A stretch of 64,000 bases of DNA, taken from the NCBI RefSeq assembly GCF_001442805.1, contig NZ_CP011131.1, positions 3,782,001 through 3,846,000 of the forward strand, written 5' to 3'. The translations under genes and the position numbers were made by a program. Origin of the DNA: Lysobacter gummosus (GTDB lineage: Bacteria; Pseudomonadota; Gammaproteobacteria; Xanthomonadales; Xanthomonadaceae). Of the stretch, positions 34,523 through 47,600 are shown piece after piece. The notes beneath the pieces were generated by a model that saw only the letters and a program-made list of their open reading frames with translations, searched no databases and was not told the origin of the DNA. The number at the start of each line of letters is the position of its first letter. Position 1 is the first letter of the stretch.

Positions 34523-34789
34523 TTACTCCAGACCAAATCGGCGATTGACATCGGCGCGCGTCTTCTGCGAGGTTTGCAAGATGCTTTGATAAATATCGTC
34601 GCCGGACAATCCTCGACTTTGCTTGAGCTGAATCATATGGTCCCAAGTCATATTTGGCTCTTCTCGTATCAGCCTATCCGCACTCACTCGATCAGACATG
34701 AGTTCGCGCGCATTGGCACGATTGGCGTTACGCAGATCAAACGCCTGTTTCGCCCAACGGACGGTACAATCTCCCAAATATCGAATCAA
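34523..34789 (-). pseudogene. Displaced toxin end (module B)
   Basis: An 88-codon frame with no ATG start; the frame closes at a TAG about 40 bases further upstream. The sequence WAKQAFDLRNANRANARELMSDR, then LIREEPNMTWDHMI, ending KTRADVNRRFGLE, looks like the last part of an Rhs-associated toxin. Such tails with RNxxRxxARxxM and a SRxxVN-type end occur, as I recall, on other Rhs proteins. It is followed directly by its own immunity-type gene, so it appears to be an older tip displaced by recombination. Confidence 0.6.
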
Positions 34790-34848
34790 CGCAGACGGTG
34801 CAGCCCCGTCTGCGACTCTTGTTTCCTAGACGATGAAGACGCCTATGT

Positions 34849-35220
34849 TTACTCCACAGAAAAAGTTATCGGCTCAATTCTCCAACGAAAGTTTGGAGGC
34901 CCATATTCTTCCGTAAAACGAAATGCATACCTGGCACCGCCTATTGTGAACGCCAAGATTCCAAGCTGACCTTTCTCAGTGCCTGGAAAGAGCGCATCGG
35001 CCAGTTCATCAAAGAGTGCATCCAAGCGCTTGGCACGGGTGAGCATGGTAAGAAGCTCGCGCAACCGCGCATTGTTCGAAATCACCATGCCTGCAGTGGC
35101 CTCGATTCGATAAACCCCACTGGGATTTTCCAACAGAGCATCGAGCAACATCAGCAAGTAGCGAAACTCTTCCGGACGACGTTGATGTGAGCGTGGTGGC
35201 AAATGCACGGGAAAGGCCAT
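34849..35220 (-). CDS. Second small gene after the main Rhs toxin
   Basis: A 123-residue protein whose ATG overlaps the stop of the first immunity gene (TAATG at 35218-35222), so they are translationally coupled. It starts MAFPVHLPPRSHQRRPEEFRY and continues with a leucine-rich helix (LLMLLDALLENPSG) and RLRELLTMLTRAKRLDALFDEL, ending in a beta-rich segment (GILAFTIGGARYAFRF). Family unknown. It could be a second immunity protein or an accessory protein of the same toxin. Confidence 0.7.
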   Translation of the reverse strand: MAFPVHLPPRSHQRRPEEFRYLLMLLDALLENPSGVYRIEATAGMVISNNARLRELLTMLTRAKRLDALFDELADALFPGTEKGQLGILAFTIGGARYAFRFTEEYGPPNFRWRIEPITFSVE

Positions 35221-35690
35221 TAAATCGTCTCCAACTGCGGAATGCCCAACAGTTCGGGATCAGGCAGCGATAGCCCTCGATTGCAAATGGCGGCCTGCCA
35301 ATGCAGATATACCGCGCGATATGCTTCCTCAAAAATCAAACGCGCGTTAATGATGGTCCAGAACGACGGCATCTCGAAGTAGCCATCGTTCTCAGTGATA
35401 AGCCAATCCCAGTCAAAGCCAGGATCCCGCAATGACTCCAGTAAAACATTCACACTGACAATGACTGTATCGAAGTCAATTGGCCCGTTTGGCCCAAAGC
35501 GAAAACCGTAACGGACAAAGCCATCCTCAAAAAAAAGCTTTTGCCAATCTTTTCTCTTGGATGGGTCATACATTCCATAAGTATCTTTCAAGCCTCGCTC
35601 TCGATCGTACTCATTCAGCCCATTTACGAATCCGAGCAACATGTCAACTACGACGCTTGGATATTTCAGATCGTGGCTTTTCATACTCAC
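35220..35690 (-). CDS. Immunity-type protein for the main Rhs toxin (module A)
   Basis: A 156-residue cytoplasmic protein four bases after the stop of the giant Rhs gene. The start may be GTG at 35690 or the ATG two codons later (35684); neither has a strong ribosome site, fitting translational coupling. It is acidic and aromatic: VVVDMLLGFVNGLNEYDRE, KLFFEDGFVRYGFRFGPNG, WDWLITENDGYFEMPSFW. No family was recognised. Position directly behind the toxin C-terminus is the evidence for immunity. Confidence 0.75.
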   Translation of the reverse strand: MSMKSHDLKYPSVVVDMLLGFVNGLNEYDRERGLKDTYGMYDPSKRKDWQKLFFEDGFVRYGFRFGPNGPIDFDTVIVSVNVLLESLRDPGFDWDWLITENDGYFEMPSFWTIINARLIFEEAYRAVYLHWQAAICNRGLSLPDPELLGIPQLETI

Positions 35691-35693
35691 GCG

Positions 35694-38600
35694 TTATGGA
35701 CCTGGATAAGCGGTGAAGGGAAGACCTGTGGGCTCATCGAAACGCACTAGCCACGAATTGTAGCTGTGGAGGGCATTACCGGTTCTTGGCCTGAATCCCC
35801 AACCAACCAAGTTATTGGAGTATCCAGCCACTTCGGCCCTTGCTGTGTTGGTGTAAAGACCTAGGCCTCTCGATTGACGTGTGGTTGCTTCGTTCAAGGC
35901 ATTCATCATCGTCCGCCAGTCTCCAAACTGAGAGCTGGGTTGATTCCTTGGTAGAGGCTCCCAGGTTCTAGGGTGCCGGGCATCCGTCGATCGCAACGAA
36001 AGTTCGTTCAGGGGAATATCAGGCGCATGCTTATCGGTGAAGTGCGCCATCATCTCTTCTGATCGACCTTGCTTCGCGAACTGATGATTTACTCGATCTT
36101 GCAGATTATCAACCCAACGCTCTGCATTAGCTTCGACCTTCGCGTCCAACAACGCACGACGCTCAGGTGCACTCAGGTGCCCATACTTGGCCTGCAACTC
36201 GGCCATGCGATTTGGCACGGTGTCTGCAACAGCCGCGAACTCAGAGGTGCTCCCCAGTTTAGTAGAAACCCCAAAACCTTTGAGCGCAAACGCCCCATCC
36301 ACGGCAGTACCGATCAGCGTAGCCGCCCCACCCGCATTCATCCCATAACCAATGTAGTCTTGCTGGTCATAGAGTCCGACCGTCTCTGCGGTCCAGGCCG
36401 ACAACGCAGTATCGGCCATCTCGGGATAACGAAGCCAGGCTTTGTGCTGGTCCTCACCGACCCAGCCCCCTGTCTCCATATACGCCTTGTGACCCAGGGT
36501 GTTCCACGCAAGATCCTTGACTCCGCCGACCATACCGGCCCACGCGTCGAACTGATCTGCGCCAACATACCCGCCGGTGGATAGGTACGCGGTCGTACCG
36601 GCCAGAGTCATTCCTAGCTCGCCCAGCCCAACGACCATGTTGCCGACTTCTCTGCCCACACCCACGACCATACCGATCCCTACACCGACAGGCATAGGCA
36701 ATTTATTGAGGCCTTGACGAATCGTAGGCAAGTTGGCCTGTCTGGAAAACCCAGGAGGCATGGCAACCCGCGCACGATCCTTCACACCTAGCATGCGGAA
36801 GGGCCCAGCGGCTTGTGGCGCGGCAGCACCATAAGCATTGAGCCAGCCGTGGGTGGGGGCAGCTGAAGCCTGATGCAATGCCGCTTGTCTTGCCATCGAT
36901 GCTTCGGCACGCATTCTCGCTTCAGTGCGCGCCACACTGCGATCAAACGACCGATCCAATGCCATATCGCCATCGATCTGCGCGCCGATCAGACCCTCTC
37001 GAATTGCCAACTGGCCCGACAGTTGCAGGTCAAGTTCGGCCTCTCGGTTGGACTGATCCAACGCCAGATCGGCTTGGAGGTTCAAGTCATTTTGCATACC
37101 CACTTCACGGCTTGTGCGTGCAAGTGCCGCATCCAGCCGCTGCTGTGTATCCGATGCTTGCTTATCGGCGATCGAACTGCCAAGGGTGCTGGCCAACGCA
37201 TCCAAACCGACACTCAAGAGCACCTGGCTGGACAAATTACCTCGCGCCGCTGCGCTCACCACTCCGGTCGCCGCGTCCTGACCAAATCGCGATACGTTCG
37301 TTATGGTATTGCCGCTCCAGCCTCGCTTGGCACCGTAATCGGCAATATTATCGCCGGCGAAACTACCAACCCCCGCACTCACCGCGGAGATCGCAACGCT
37401 CTTCCAATCGAATTCGTCCTGAACCCCCAGTACCTTCGCCGCTCCCTGCGTGGCGATATTGCCCACCGCGCTGCGTATCGCCGCTTGCCCCCACGAGCTG
37501 GTCACACCGAAATTCACACTCGAAAGCGCGCCGCCCACCGCGCCGCCGATGGCGCCCAGCGCCACACCCTTCCAGTCGAATCCTTCTTGCTCACCACCCG
37601 CGATCAACACCGCCTGACTTGCGATCGCACCTACCGCACCACCCGCCGCACCGGCGGCGGCGCCCCCCCATCCCAAGAGCCCGGATGCCGCGCCCGCGGT
37701 ATAGATCGTCACCACGATCGCGACGACGAGCGCAAGTATCTGCACAAACCCACCACATCCCTTCTTGGCCGCCGGCGGCGGCGGCGGTTCCGGCACCGTC
37801 GGGCTGGTATTGCCCATCGCCGCACCCGCGTCGTACGGCTTGAACGTACTCGCGTTGTTGTGGATGTTGGTGACCTTGTTCGGCACCGTCAGCACGGTGT
37901 TGGCGATCAAGGGTTGGTTCGGCGCCAAGCCGTTGGCGTCGGCCAACAGGTACCACATCGCACCGTCGCCCCACAGCGCGGTGGCGATGCTTTGCAGGGT
38001 GTCGCCGGCTTTGACGATGTAGCTGCCCGGTGCCGCGGTCGGGTACAGGCTGTTGATCGGCTGGTAGTTCTGATCGAAGTCCACACCCGACACGGGCGTG
38101 AAGCGCTTGTGCCGGTCGTCGTTGCGAGCGCCCGTGGGCGCCTGGTTCTGCGCCAGTTCCTTGACGTAGTCGATGCGGTCGATGCCGTCGTTGCCGACAT
38201 TGCCTACCTGGCGATCGTCGAACAGGAAGTAGCTGTGATTACGATTCTGGGCCGAGTCGTGGGGGACGCCAGCACCATCGACGTAACCACCGATCCACTC
38301 ATCGCGCTGAAGGATCCGCCCCTCGCCATCCACTTGATAGACGAATGCGCGATGACCCTTGTCGTCCACCGCCGTCTTGATCCGTCCCATCTCGTCGTAG
38401 ACGAAACGTGTGAAGCCCGGCTGCCAATTCGGGCTATCGGGGTTGCTGGCCTGGATATCGATCTTCGTCTGCTTGGCGCTGTCGAACCACTGGTAGCTGT
38501 ATTGGCTCTTGACCACGGTCGCCTCGCCGTAGGTCTCGGTGTAACTCACTGTGCCGTCGGCCAGGCGATAGGTTTTGGTGCCCTTGTTATTCAGGTTATC

Positions 38601-41600
38601 GTGATCTTGCTTGAGCAGGCTGTCGCGATCCCAGGTGTGGGTGATGTGGCTGCGTACCGCGCCGCTGCTGTCGCGTTCGTAGTAGTCGATCACCCGGCCG
38701 GCCAGATCGTTGACGCGGCTGGCGCGGGCGATGTTGTTGACGATCGTGTCGGTGAGGTAACCCATCGCGTCGTAACGATAGGTTTCGGTGTGACCATCGC
38801 TGGCGTAAGTGGCCAGGCCGCGCTGGCCGGCGGCGTTATAGCCGATGGTGACGCCGTCGCCGCCCAACGGGCCTTCCCAGACCGAAACCGAGGTGTCGTC
38901 CTTGTTGGCTGCCTCGCCGCCACGCAGCGCGCCCATCGTCACCGTGAAGCGGTTCATGCTGTCGTAGCGATACCAATAGGTCTGGCCTTTGCTCTCATCC
39001 AGCGTGAGGGTGATGGGATCGACGTAGGAGGACTTCATCCGAATCCGATTTCCCTGCGCGTCATACGAGTAATCGATGACGTAGCGCGGGTCCTGGACGC
39101 GAATCAGACGGTTCAACTCGTCGTACTGGGCGGTCGACTGCTGGAACACCCACGCGCCGCTGCTACCGGTCAGACCTTCGAACGTGCGATTGCCGTTACG
39201 GTCGTATTCGTAGCGCGCGACGATGCCGCTGCGTTGATCGTTGAGCGTCTTGATCAAGCCGTTGTTGTAGTACTCATACACCGTGGCCTGGTTGTCGGCG
39301 GCGCCTTCGATATTAGTGCTGGCGAGCAGACCGGCCTTGTTATAGCGGTAGACGAAACGGTGATCGCCGAAATCCTGGTGCCGCAGTTTTTGGCCGTAGG
39401 CGTTGACGATGTCGGTCGAACGCTTGTCGTTGGCTGCCTCGGTCGAGATGATGGTGACGCGCTCCCACACGCCGTTGCCGCCGTCGCCCAACGCATCCCA
39501 GGTGGCCGTGTAGCGCGTGATGCGGCCTTCGGCGCTGACGGTCTGACTGACTTCGCCTTCGATGCTGTAATCGGCAGTGTCGGTACCGAGGATGTTGGTG
39601 TGGCGGATGCGGCGGTCTTGTTCGTCGTAGGCGTAGGTATCCCAGCCGCGTTGACCGTCGGTGCGTGCCGGGCGATCGATCCGGCTCAGGCGGTTGCCCG
39701 CGTCGTAACTGTAATCGGTGCGGTAGCCCAACTCGTCGATGGCTACCCGCTGATTACCGAGCACGTCGTACTCAAAGCGCTTGACGCCGCCATCGGGGTG
39801 CCACTCCGCAATCAGACTGGGCTTGGCGGTGCCGTAATTCCAGGCTTGAGTAGTCAGATTATTGTTGGCGTCGCGATAACCGACCACGCTGCCGGCCAGA
39901 TCGTAGTAATAGACCTGTTCCGGCTGCGCGCGCTCCTTGTCGTAGCCATTGGCGTACATGACCTTGACGCTCGGGTCGCGCACCCGCGTCAACTTGCCGA
40001 GCGTGTTGTATTCAAGGCTCTTGACGTTCGGGTTGCCTGTGTTATCGACGCTGACCGTCTCGGTGGCGATCTCGCCGAATGCGTTCCAGCTCTGGCTCCG
40101 GATAATTTTATCCGATCTCTCTTGCAGGTCTTTGTAGACCCAGCGCACCTCCGCCGAGGAGCCATTCGCCACCGGCAGGAAGTACCCGTTGTAGCGCCCC
40201 TGGCTTACTGCGCCGCCGGGATTCTGTGCCTGATCGAGGGTGGCGTAGACGTCGTAGTAGTACTCGAAGATCTTGCTCTTATCCAACCCGACCGCGTCCC
40301 AATGGAACTTTCCGTCGGCAGCCCGGCGCACGATGAGGTTTTGGAAGGATTGATTGAGATCGCCTTCCGGACGGTAATGCAACACCGCGTACTCGCCGGT
40401 GGCCGGCGGCGGCGGGCTCAGGCTGAGGGTGTACAAGTCGGCGGCGACAGCGATGGTGTGGTTGAGCTGGCGCATCGGGCCGATCTGCACCTTGCCACTG
40501 GCGCCGTAGGTGACCGCGGGGATGGTCCGGCCGGCGCTGCTTAGGGTGGCGTCCAGGGTGTATTCGGTGAACGAGGTTCCAGCCTCGTCCAGCAACCATT
40601 GCGGGATATCCCACACCAGCAAGCCGTTGTTGATCGGCAGGTCGTTGACAGTGAGCGCGATGCTTCCGTTGGGGCGCTTGAGCGAGAAGCTCGCGGTGGT
40701 CGCGCCCAGCGGCAAGTTGCCGAAACGCAGCACGTTCGAATCGTGCTCATAACCCACCTGCGTGCGAGGCGCGGCGCCGATGGTCATCTCACCCACCGAA
40801 TGGCCGCCGCCGCCGGGATACGAGGCATGTACGCGGACTTCGTAATCGCCACTGAGGCCGGCAGGAGTCCAGACGAAGCTGTTGGTCGGGATGAGATAGG
40901 GAATGTAATCGATCGCCCATGCGTCCTGCGTTCCCTTGCGTCGGTATTCGACCGCGGACCAGACAGCCTTGACCCCATTTACCGCGCGCAGATCCAAGAC
41001 GTGCAGTGAATTCCCGCTCCAGATGAACGTGCCTACGCCGTTGACGAAGTACGCCGGCGAGAACTGATTTGCCTCGATGTTTATCGCCGCGCCTGCCCCG
41101 GCTCGCATCCAGTAACGCTCGCGGCGCATCAGCGTGCCGTCGTTCTTTACCGAGACATACAGCACCTCGTAGTCCCCTGCCGGTAAGCCGGAGATATCGG
41201 CCGTGGCCACACCTTGCGCAGCGCTGCGGCTGATCGACAGTTCCTGAAAGGTACCGTTGGAGTTCCAGGTCCGGTAGTACAGACGCGGCGTATTGTCTTC
41301 GGCGAACGCGTCGTTGGGCATGCGGATGGTACCGATCGAGAACACCGACGGCGCAACCGGATTGAGCACGACGAAGGTTTCGACCGGCTGTTTGAAGTAG
41401 AACTCCGCGCTATAAGCGCTGCCCCGGGCATCAGCCTTACCGGTGCCTTGCGCGATCTGGTACTCACGCCCGCCGCCCATCGACCGGGAAATCACGAACA
41501 CCGTGACCGAGAAGTTGGCCCTGCCGTTGATCTCGCCATCGGACGGCAGGAACCCGCCTTCGTGGTAGGAAGAGGGCATACGAATCGTCGCGCGCCGATC

Positions 41601-44600
41601 GGCCTGCGTGCCTACGAACTGGCCATCAAGCGCGCCACCGGCACTGCCGCCTTCACCAGGAATTTGCGGACTGCCCCCTACCCAGTAAGACTCTTCACCG
41701 CTGACTACAACCCGGATCTGGTATTGAGGCCCGAACTGCGCTGTGTAATCGGGCAGATTGAGCGTGAAGGTCACCGTGTCCGGTACCGAGCCATGGGCGC
41801 CACTTTTTTCGAAGCCGGCGGAGTTCGAGATCGGCGCCATCGCACCGCCGTCACCATTGATGGACAAGCCGCCGTGGGTCGCCGCATTGAGCTGCGGCAC
41901 AGTCGGCGGCCCCCCGACTGGACCGCCGACGCCGACGGAGATCTGGCCGGTACGGGTTGGACTGGCCGGCGTGGGGCTGAAATTCCAACGATCCGGATCC
42001 GAAGTCATCGTAGGCTGGATGACGTCAACGACCTGATTGCGTTTGTCGTACAGCGTGATCGTGGTGAATACGCCCGACAATCCGGGTACGGTTTGGTAGG
42101 CAACATCCTTCAGATCGATGGTCTGCGACTCCATCTTGACCACGGCGTTGCCGTTGCCGTCGTACGCGTGAAGCTTGACCGCGCCGCCTTCCATGTTGCT
42201 ACGAATCATGCGCCCGGCCAGGTCGTACTCGGCGAACTCCTGCAAGATGCTACCAACGCCGGTGCCTCGTCCCACGACATCGCCAAAGAGGTTGTAAGCG
42301 GTTCGGCGCTCCACGCTACGACTGCCGTCGCTGCCGACAGTGACCCGGTGAATCTCGCGATTGCCCGAATCGAAGCTGGTCTGCAAGGTTTCGGTACGTT
42401 GCACGCCGGCCGAGTCGGTGCGCACGTAGCTCATCGACGTCATGTTGCCGACCGCGTCATAGCCGAAGCGGACGGTGTAGTTCAGCGCATTGGTCTTGGA
42501 CAGCAAACGTCCGCCGCTTCCGTAGTCGTAGCTGTCGGCCTGATTCTCGCCCGCGACTACGCCCCGGCGCGTCTCACTAACCACTTGGTTGAGACCGTTA
42601 TAGCGGTATTCGGTACGCGCGGACACCGCGCGACCGGCGTAATCGACCATTGACGGCAGAATCGCCGCGGTGTTTCGTCCGCTAAGATCGTATTCCCAAC
42701 CGAACACGTTGCCGTTGGCATCGGTGCGGCGCAGAAGATTGCCGGCGGCGTCATAGCCGTAGCTCGTGATCGCGTTGCCGACAGCCTGCGTCAGTTGACC
42801 GGACCCGTTCACCACGCCATACGCCACGTTGAGCCGCGACTCGGTCAAGCGCCGCCCCATCAGGTCATAGGTGTACTCGGTGATGCGGTCCTTGCCGTCT
42901 TGCGGCCAGCCGGCGAGCAGCGCATCCAGATTGAACCCGGACGCAGCCCCATCCGGCGCCTCGGGGAAGTTGCCGCTATAGCGCTGCGCGTAACGCATTT
43001 CACGTACGACGTGACCTTCCGCGTCGTAGACGTAGGATATTCCGTATCCTTCCGCGTCGACACTCAGACGCTTGCGGCCCAGTGCATCGTAGTAGCTGCG
43101 GGTAATCCCTCCGTTGGCGTCGGTATGACGCAGCAGCCGGCCGCCGAGGTCGTAAATCCAGCTTTCGGCGACATCGCGCGGTTCGAGGATCGCGTCGTCG
43201 CCTTTTTCGTCCTTGCCCCACACCCGAATGTTCTTCATCGCCGAGGAAACGCGACGGTTGACGGCATCGTAGCCATAGGCGGTGATGCGCGCCTCGCCGC
43301 TGCCGGCAGGCTTTGGATCGGCAGGTCCGGCCGGAATCGCTACCGGCTGCACATAAGCGCTCGAACGGATGAGATTCCCGACCGCGTCGTACACATACTC
43401 GGTCAACAGCCCCGTCGGATCGACCTGAGCCGACAAGCGGCTGGATTCGTTGTAATAGTAGAGGGTACGGCGGTTATTGGCGTCGGTGCTCTGAACCAGA
43501 TTGCCGTGTGCATCGTAAACAAAAGCCTCATTCACGGTGACGTCGCCGCTGCCGGAGGCGACGATGCTCGAACTGGAGATTTTGCGATTCAACGCGTCAT
43601 AGCCGAAGCGGACATCCCGTGCTTCCTTGCCATCCGCCGATTCGATGCTGCGTACACGGTTGCCGTGCGCGTCGTACTCGTAACGGTTAATCACCTCAGT
43701 TTCGATGCCGGTGGTGCGATTCACGGTCTTGATCGGCAAGGTTTCCTGCCGCACTCGTCCGAGCTTGTCGTAATCGTAGCGGGTCAGGCCGCCCAGCTTA
43801 TTGAGGTAAGTGACGCGATTTCCAAATGCGTCATAAGTGAAGGATTCCTCGCCGGATTCCGCATCGATGGTCTTGACCAGACGACCGAGCAGGTCGTAGC
43901 GCATCTCGGTGGTGGCCTCGATGCTGCCGGCAGGCAGCAACGGCGGCCGGGTCAGATCGCGCTGCGGATCCACACGCAGACCGAAGCGTGTGACATTCGT
44001 AGGATTTCCGAATGAGTCGCGTTCTGTGCGGGTCAGATAACCTTCGGGATCGACATGATCCGTGATCAAGCCACGCATGTCGTAGTAGAAATAGCCGACC
44101 CGGCCCATCGCATCGGTCACGCTTGCGACATCGTCGAAGGCGTTGTAGGTCCGGCTTACGGTAGCGCCTAGCGGATCGATGGACTTGAGCAGGCGGCCGT
44201 TGAGGTCGTAGGTGGAGCGGCTGGTATAACGCGCCAGCAGTTCGGCCTTCTGCGCCGCGCTCAGGCTGCTCGCCGGCAAGGCCACGTTGTTGCTTACGTA
44301 GCCCAGCGCTTTACGCTGTTCCTTGGCCCACTGTGAATCCGACTCGGCCAGCTCCACGCCGCGAGGGTCGATACTCGCGACCATCCGGCCAAACGCGTCG
44401 TAGACGTAGCGGCCGGTCGCCGAGGCCAAACTGCGCGCACCTCGGGTTTCCTCGATCAGGCGACCGGCACCATCGTAACGACGCTCGATGATAGTTTGCT
44501 GGCTGGTACCCCAAGCCGCGAACTCAGCGACGACCTGGCCCAATGCGTCACGTTGGTAATGGACTCGGCCACCGGCGGCATCGATGCGATCAGAAACGCG

Positions 44601-47600
44601 CCCGGCTTTATCGTAAAGATATTGGGTCGTCTGCTTGCCGGAGCCTACCAGGAGCGCCGACAAATCGACGCCGCTGTCGCTCAGCAGGATCTCGCGATCG
44701 CCGCCGGACGCGCCCCACTGTCGCTCGTAGCGCGTACTGGACACGACATTTCCGATGCCGTCGTATTGCGTCTGTGAGAAATAGCCTTCCGCGTCATAGC
44801 TGAATGCGACGCGTCCCGCGGCGTCATAGAACCAAAGCGTGGTGGGCTGTGTCGCGCGCGCGTCGCCTTGGCCGTATTGGGCTTGCCACGCGGCCATGCC
44901 GTCGAGGCTGTACGTGGACGGCCGCGCCGTTCCAGCAGCCAGTTGCCCGTACCGCACTTGCTTGCGGCGCTGACCCGCGGCGTCGTAGTAAGTGCGAGTT
45001 ACCTGGCCGCCGGCATCCACATTCCAGATGGCGCGCCCGGCAGCATCGTAGACCCAGCGCTGCTCAGAGATCGCGGACGTGTCGAACGACGAAGCCCATG
45101 CTTCCAGCGCGGCCTGGTCGGCCGGCGCGGCTTGCATATACATGCCCTGGAACTTAGCCTGCGACAGCAGGTTGCCGTTGGCATCGTAACGGTTCCGGAC
45201 AACATTTCCATAGCTGTCGATCGTGAATATCGCGCGACCAACAGCGTCGTACACAGCCCTTGAAATCCGGTCGTCATAGTGCGATGCCGCCCCCTGCGCA
45301 GCGAGCGCGGCGGCGACCACCGCAACCGATAGCGAGCCGCCTACCTCGACAGCCGCCTGATAAGCCACTTTCTTTACGATGTTGCCTGACTTGTCGTAAA
45401 TCGACTCGGCGACATATCCGAGCGAATCCACCGCGTACCGCAAGCGACCGTCTTGATCGTATGCGTAGCGAACCCTCTGTCCGCTCGGATCGAGCTGAAA
45501 CTTTTCGTTTATATCTTCCGCAGTCGGGCTCGACCCGAGCGAGTTCGGATCGATACGCAGGGCGAACGAACGCAATTCGACGAGGCGGCCATCCGCGTCG
45601 TAGCTGCGAACCGTGACAGCTCCGGTCGCATCGACGGTATGAGTAAGACGATTGTTCTCGTCATAGACATAGCGAACAACATTGCCGTTGGCATCGATCT
45701 TGGAGGAAAGATTTCCGCGCAAGTACGCGAACTGAGTCTTCAGCGCCAGACCGTCCGGGTCGATGGTACTGCTCAGCAATTGCCCTTGCTTGTCATAGGT
45801 ATTGAGCGTGATTCTGGCCGAAGCAGTGCCGGCGCCCTCGGTCACTCTTAAGGCTCGCCCCAAAGCGTCGTAATCGAAGGTCGTAGTGAGGTTGAGGCGC
45901 CCTTCGCCGGCGTCCACCACGATCGTGATCTTCTGACCAGACAGGTCATAATGGGTCTCGGTCACCACCCCGAGCGGATCGGTAGCGCGGACCAATTGCC
46001 CCTTGGCGTCGTACTCGTACGCCGTACGAATCTTCAGCCCGTCCGGGTCCTGCAGCCGCACCAGCATCCTGCCCGCCGCATCGTATTGGTATGTGGTGCG
46101 AACGCCATTGGCATCGTAGGTTTCAATAGCCTGTCCGGCTTGATCGTATACCGAACGCGTGATCCCGGTCGGCGTTGTCACGCGGACAACCTGGCCGCCC
46201 TGGTCGTACTCGTAGATGGTTTTATTGCCGCGACCGTCGGCCAGTTCGATCACATGCCCGTAGGCATCGTATTTGGCGACGGTCACCACACCTTCAGCCG
46301 TAGTCGTGCGGACTTCGCGATTGAACGCGGCGAAGCTGTATTCGACCTTGTTTCCGCTACGATCCGTCTGGCTCAACACGTTGCCGAAGGCATCGTACTC
46401 CCTTGAGGCCCAGAGGTTATTCGCATCGAACTGATACACCAAGCGTCCGTTATGATCGTACCACCCCTGAAACTGGCGAATACCGTAGACATCGACTGCG
46501 CTCGCTTCTCCGAACGCATTGAAAGCCGTAGTGGTGATACGGCCGTTATTGATACTGTCGTCGACCTGGCGGTTCTGGCGCCCAATCCGATCGTAGCCCC
46601 ACAACGTCTTTGCTTCATTGGCCGCCACTCGGTTGGCGCGGTCGGTCCACTGCGAGAGGCTTTCGGCCTCGCGGAAACTTGAATACTCGTACTGGGTATA
46701 GCCGCCTAGCGCGTCGACACGCCGGTTCAACAGCCCGGTGATGGCGTAACCAAGACTGGTTCGGCTGGCCTGTGCGTCGTCGAGCGCAGCGATCGCCTCG
46801 TACGCCGAGTCGCTCATCTGGCCGCCGTACATCTGTCCAAGCGACAATGAGGTCAGGCGCTTGGCGTAGACGATGGATTCAATCACCTCGCCGAACATGT
46901 TGTAACGCTGCTCGGTCACCTCTCCCATCGGATTGATGGTGTGAGTGAGGCGGCCGACCGAATCGTAGTAAAACAAGGTCGTACGATCCAACGCATCCAC
47001 GCGCGATGCCAAGCGGCCGGCAGCGTCATAGGTGAAGCGCATACCCCAATCCTGCCAAACCGCCTCGACCTGCGCAGCGGTGGCGTTGCCTTCAAGCGCA
47101 GCCAGCGCCTTGGCGCCTTCACCGGACAACTGCCCCGTCATCCGACCCTGAGCGTCGTAACGATACAAAGACCTCTGGCCCGCGCGATCTTGTTCGACCC
47201 GCCGTCCTTGACTGTCATAGCGATACTGCGACACCGTGTTTCCGGCAGAGGAATACTCGGTCTGCTTGAGCAACCTCCCATCCAGGTCGTACTGGTATTC
47301 GGTAGTCTCGATCACACCTGGCAGGTAGCTCACCGCTGTCAACAGCGTCGTGGCGCTGACGGCCCAGCGCAGGGCGCCCGCTTCGTTCAGCTGCTGAGTT
47401 CCGGAAGCCGGACGCGGCGCGGTGCCGCCCGAATCGGCCACGCCACCGGCATCCCAAACCGCGCCGGCAGCGTCGAAGGCGACGCCGGCGAAACTCGCTT
47501 GCTCGATCCAGACCTGGCGCCCGCTGCTCGCACCGGGATAGACCAACGCGATTCGATGATTCGCGCCTGATGCGACTTGGGCCGTGAAGTTATGGACGCT

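Noticed and set aside
36873..40544. 1223-codon plus-strand open frame opposite the Rhs gene
   Set aside because: It is the mirror of the YD-repeat coding sequence; the product is an unstructured His/Arg/Val-rich repeat with no start signal, while the minus strand encodes a clear Rhs protein.
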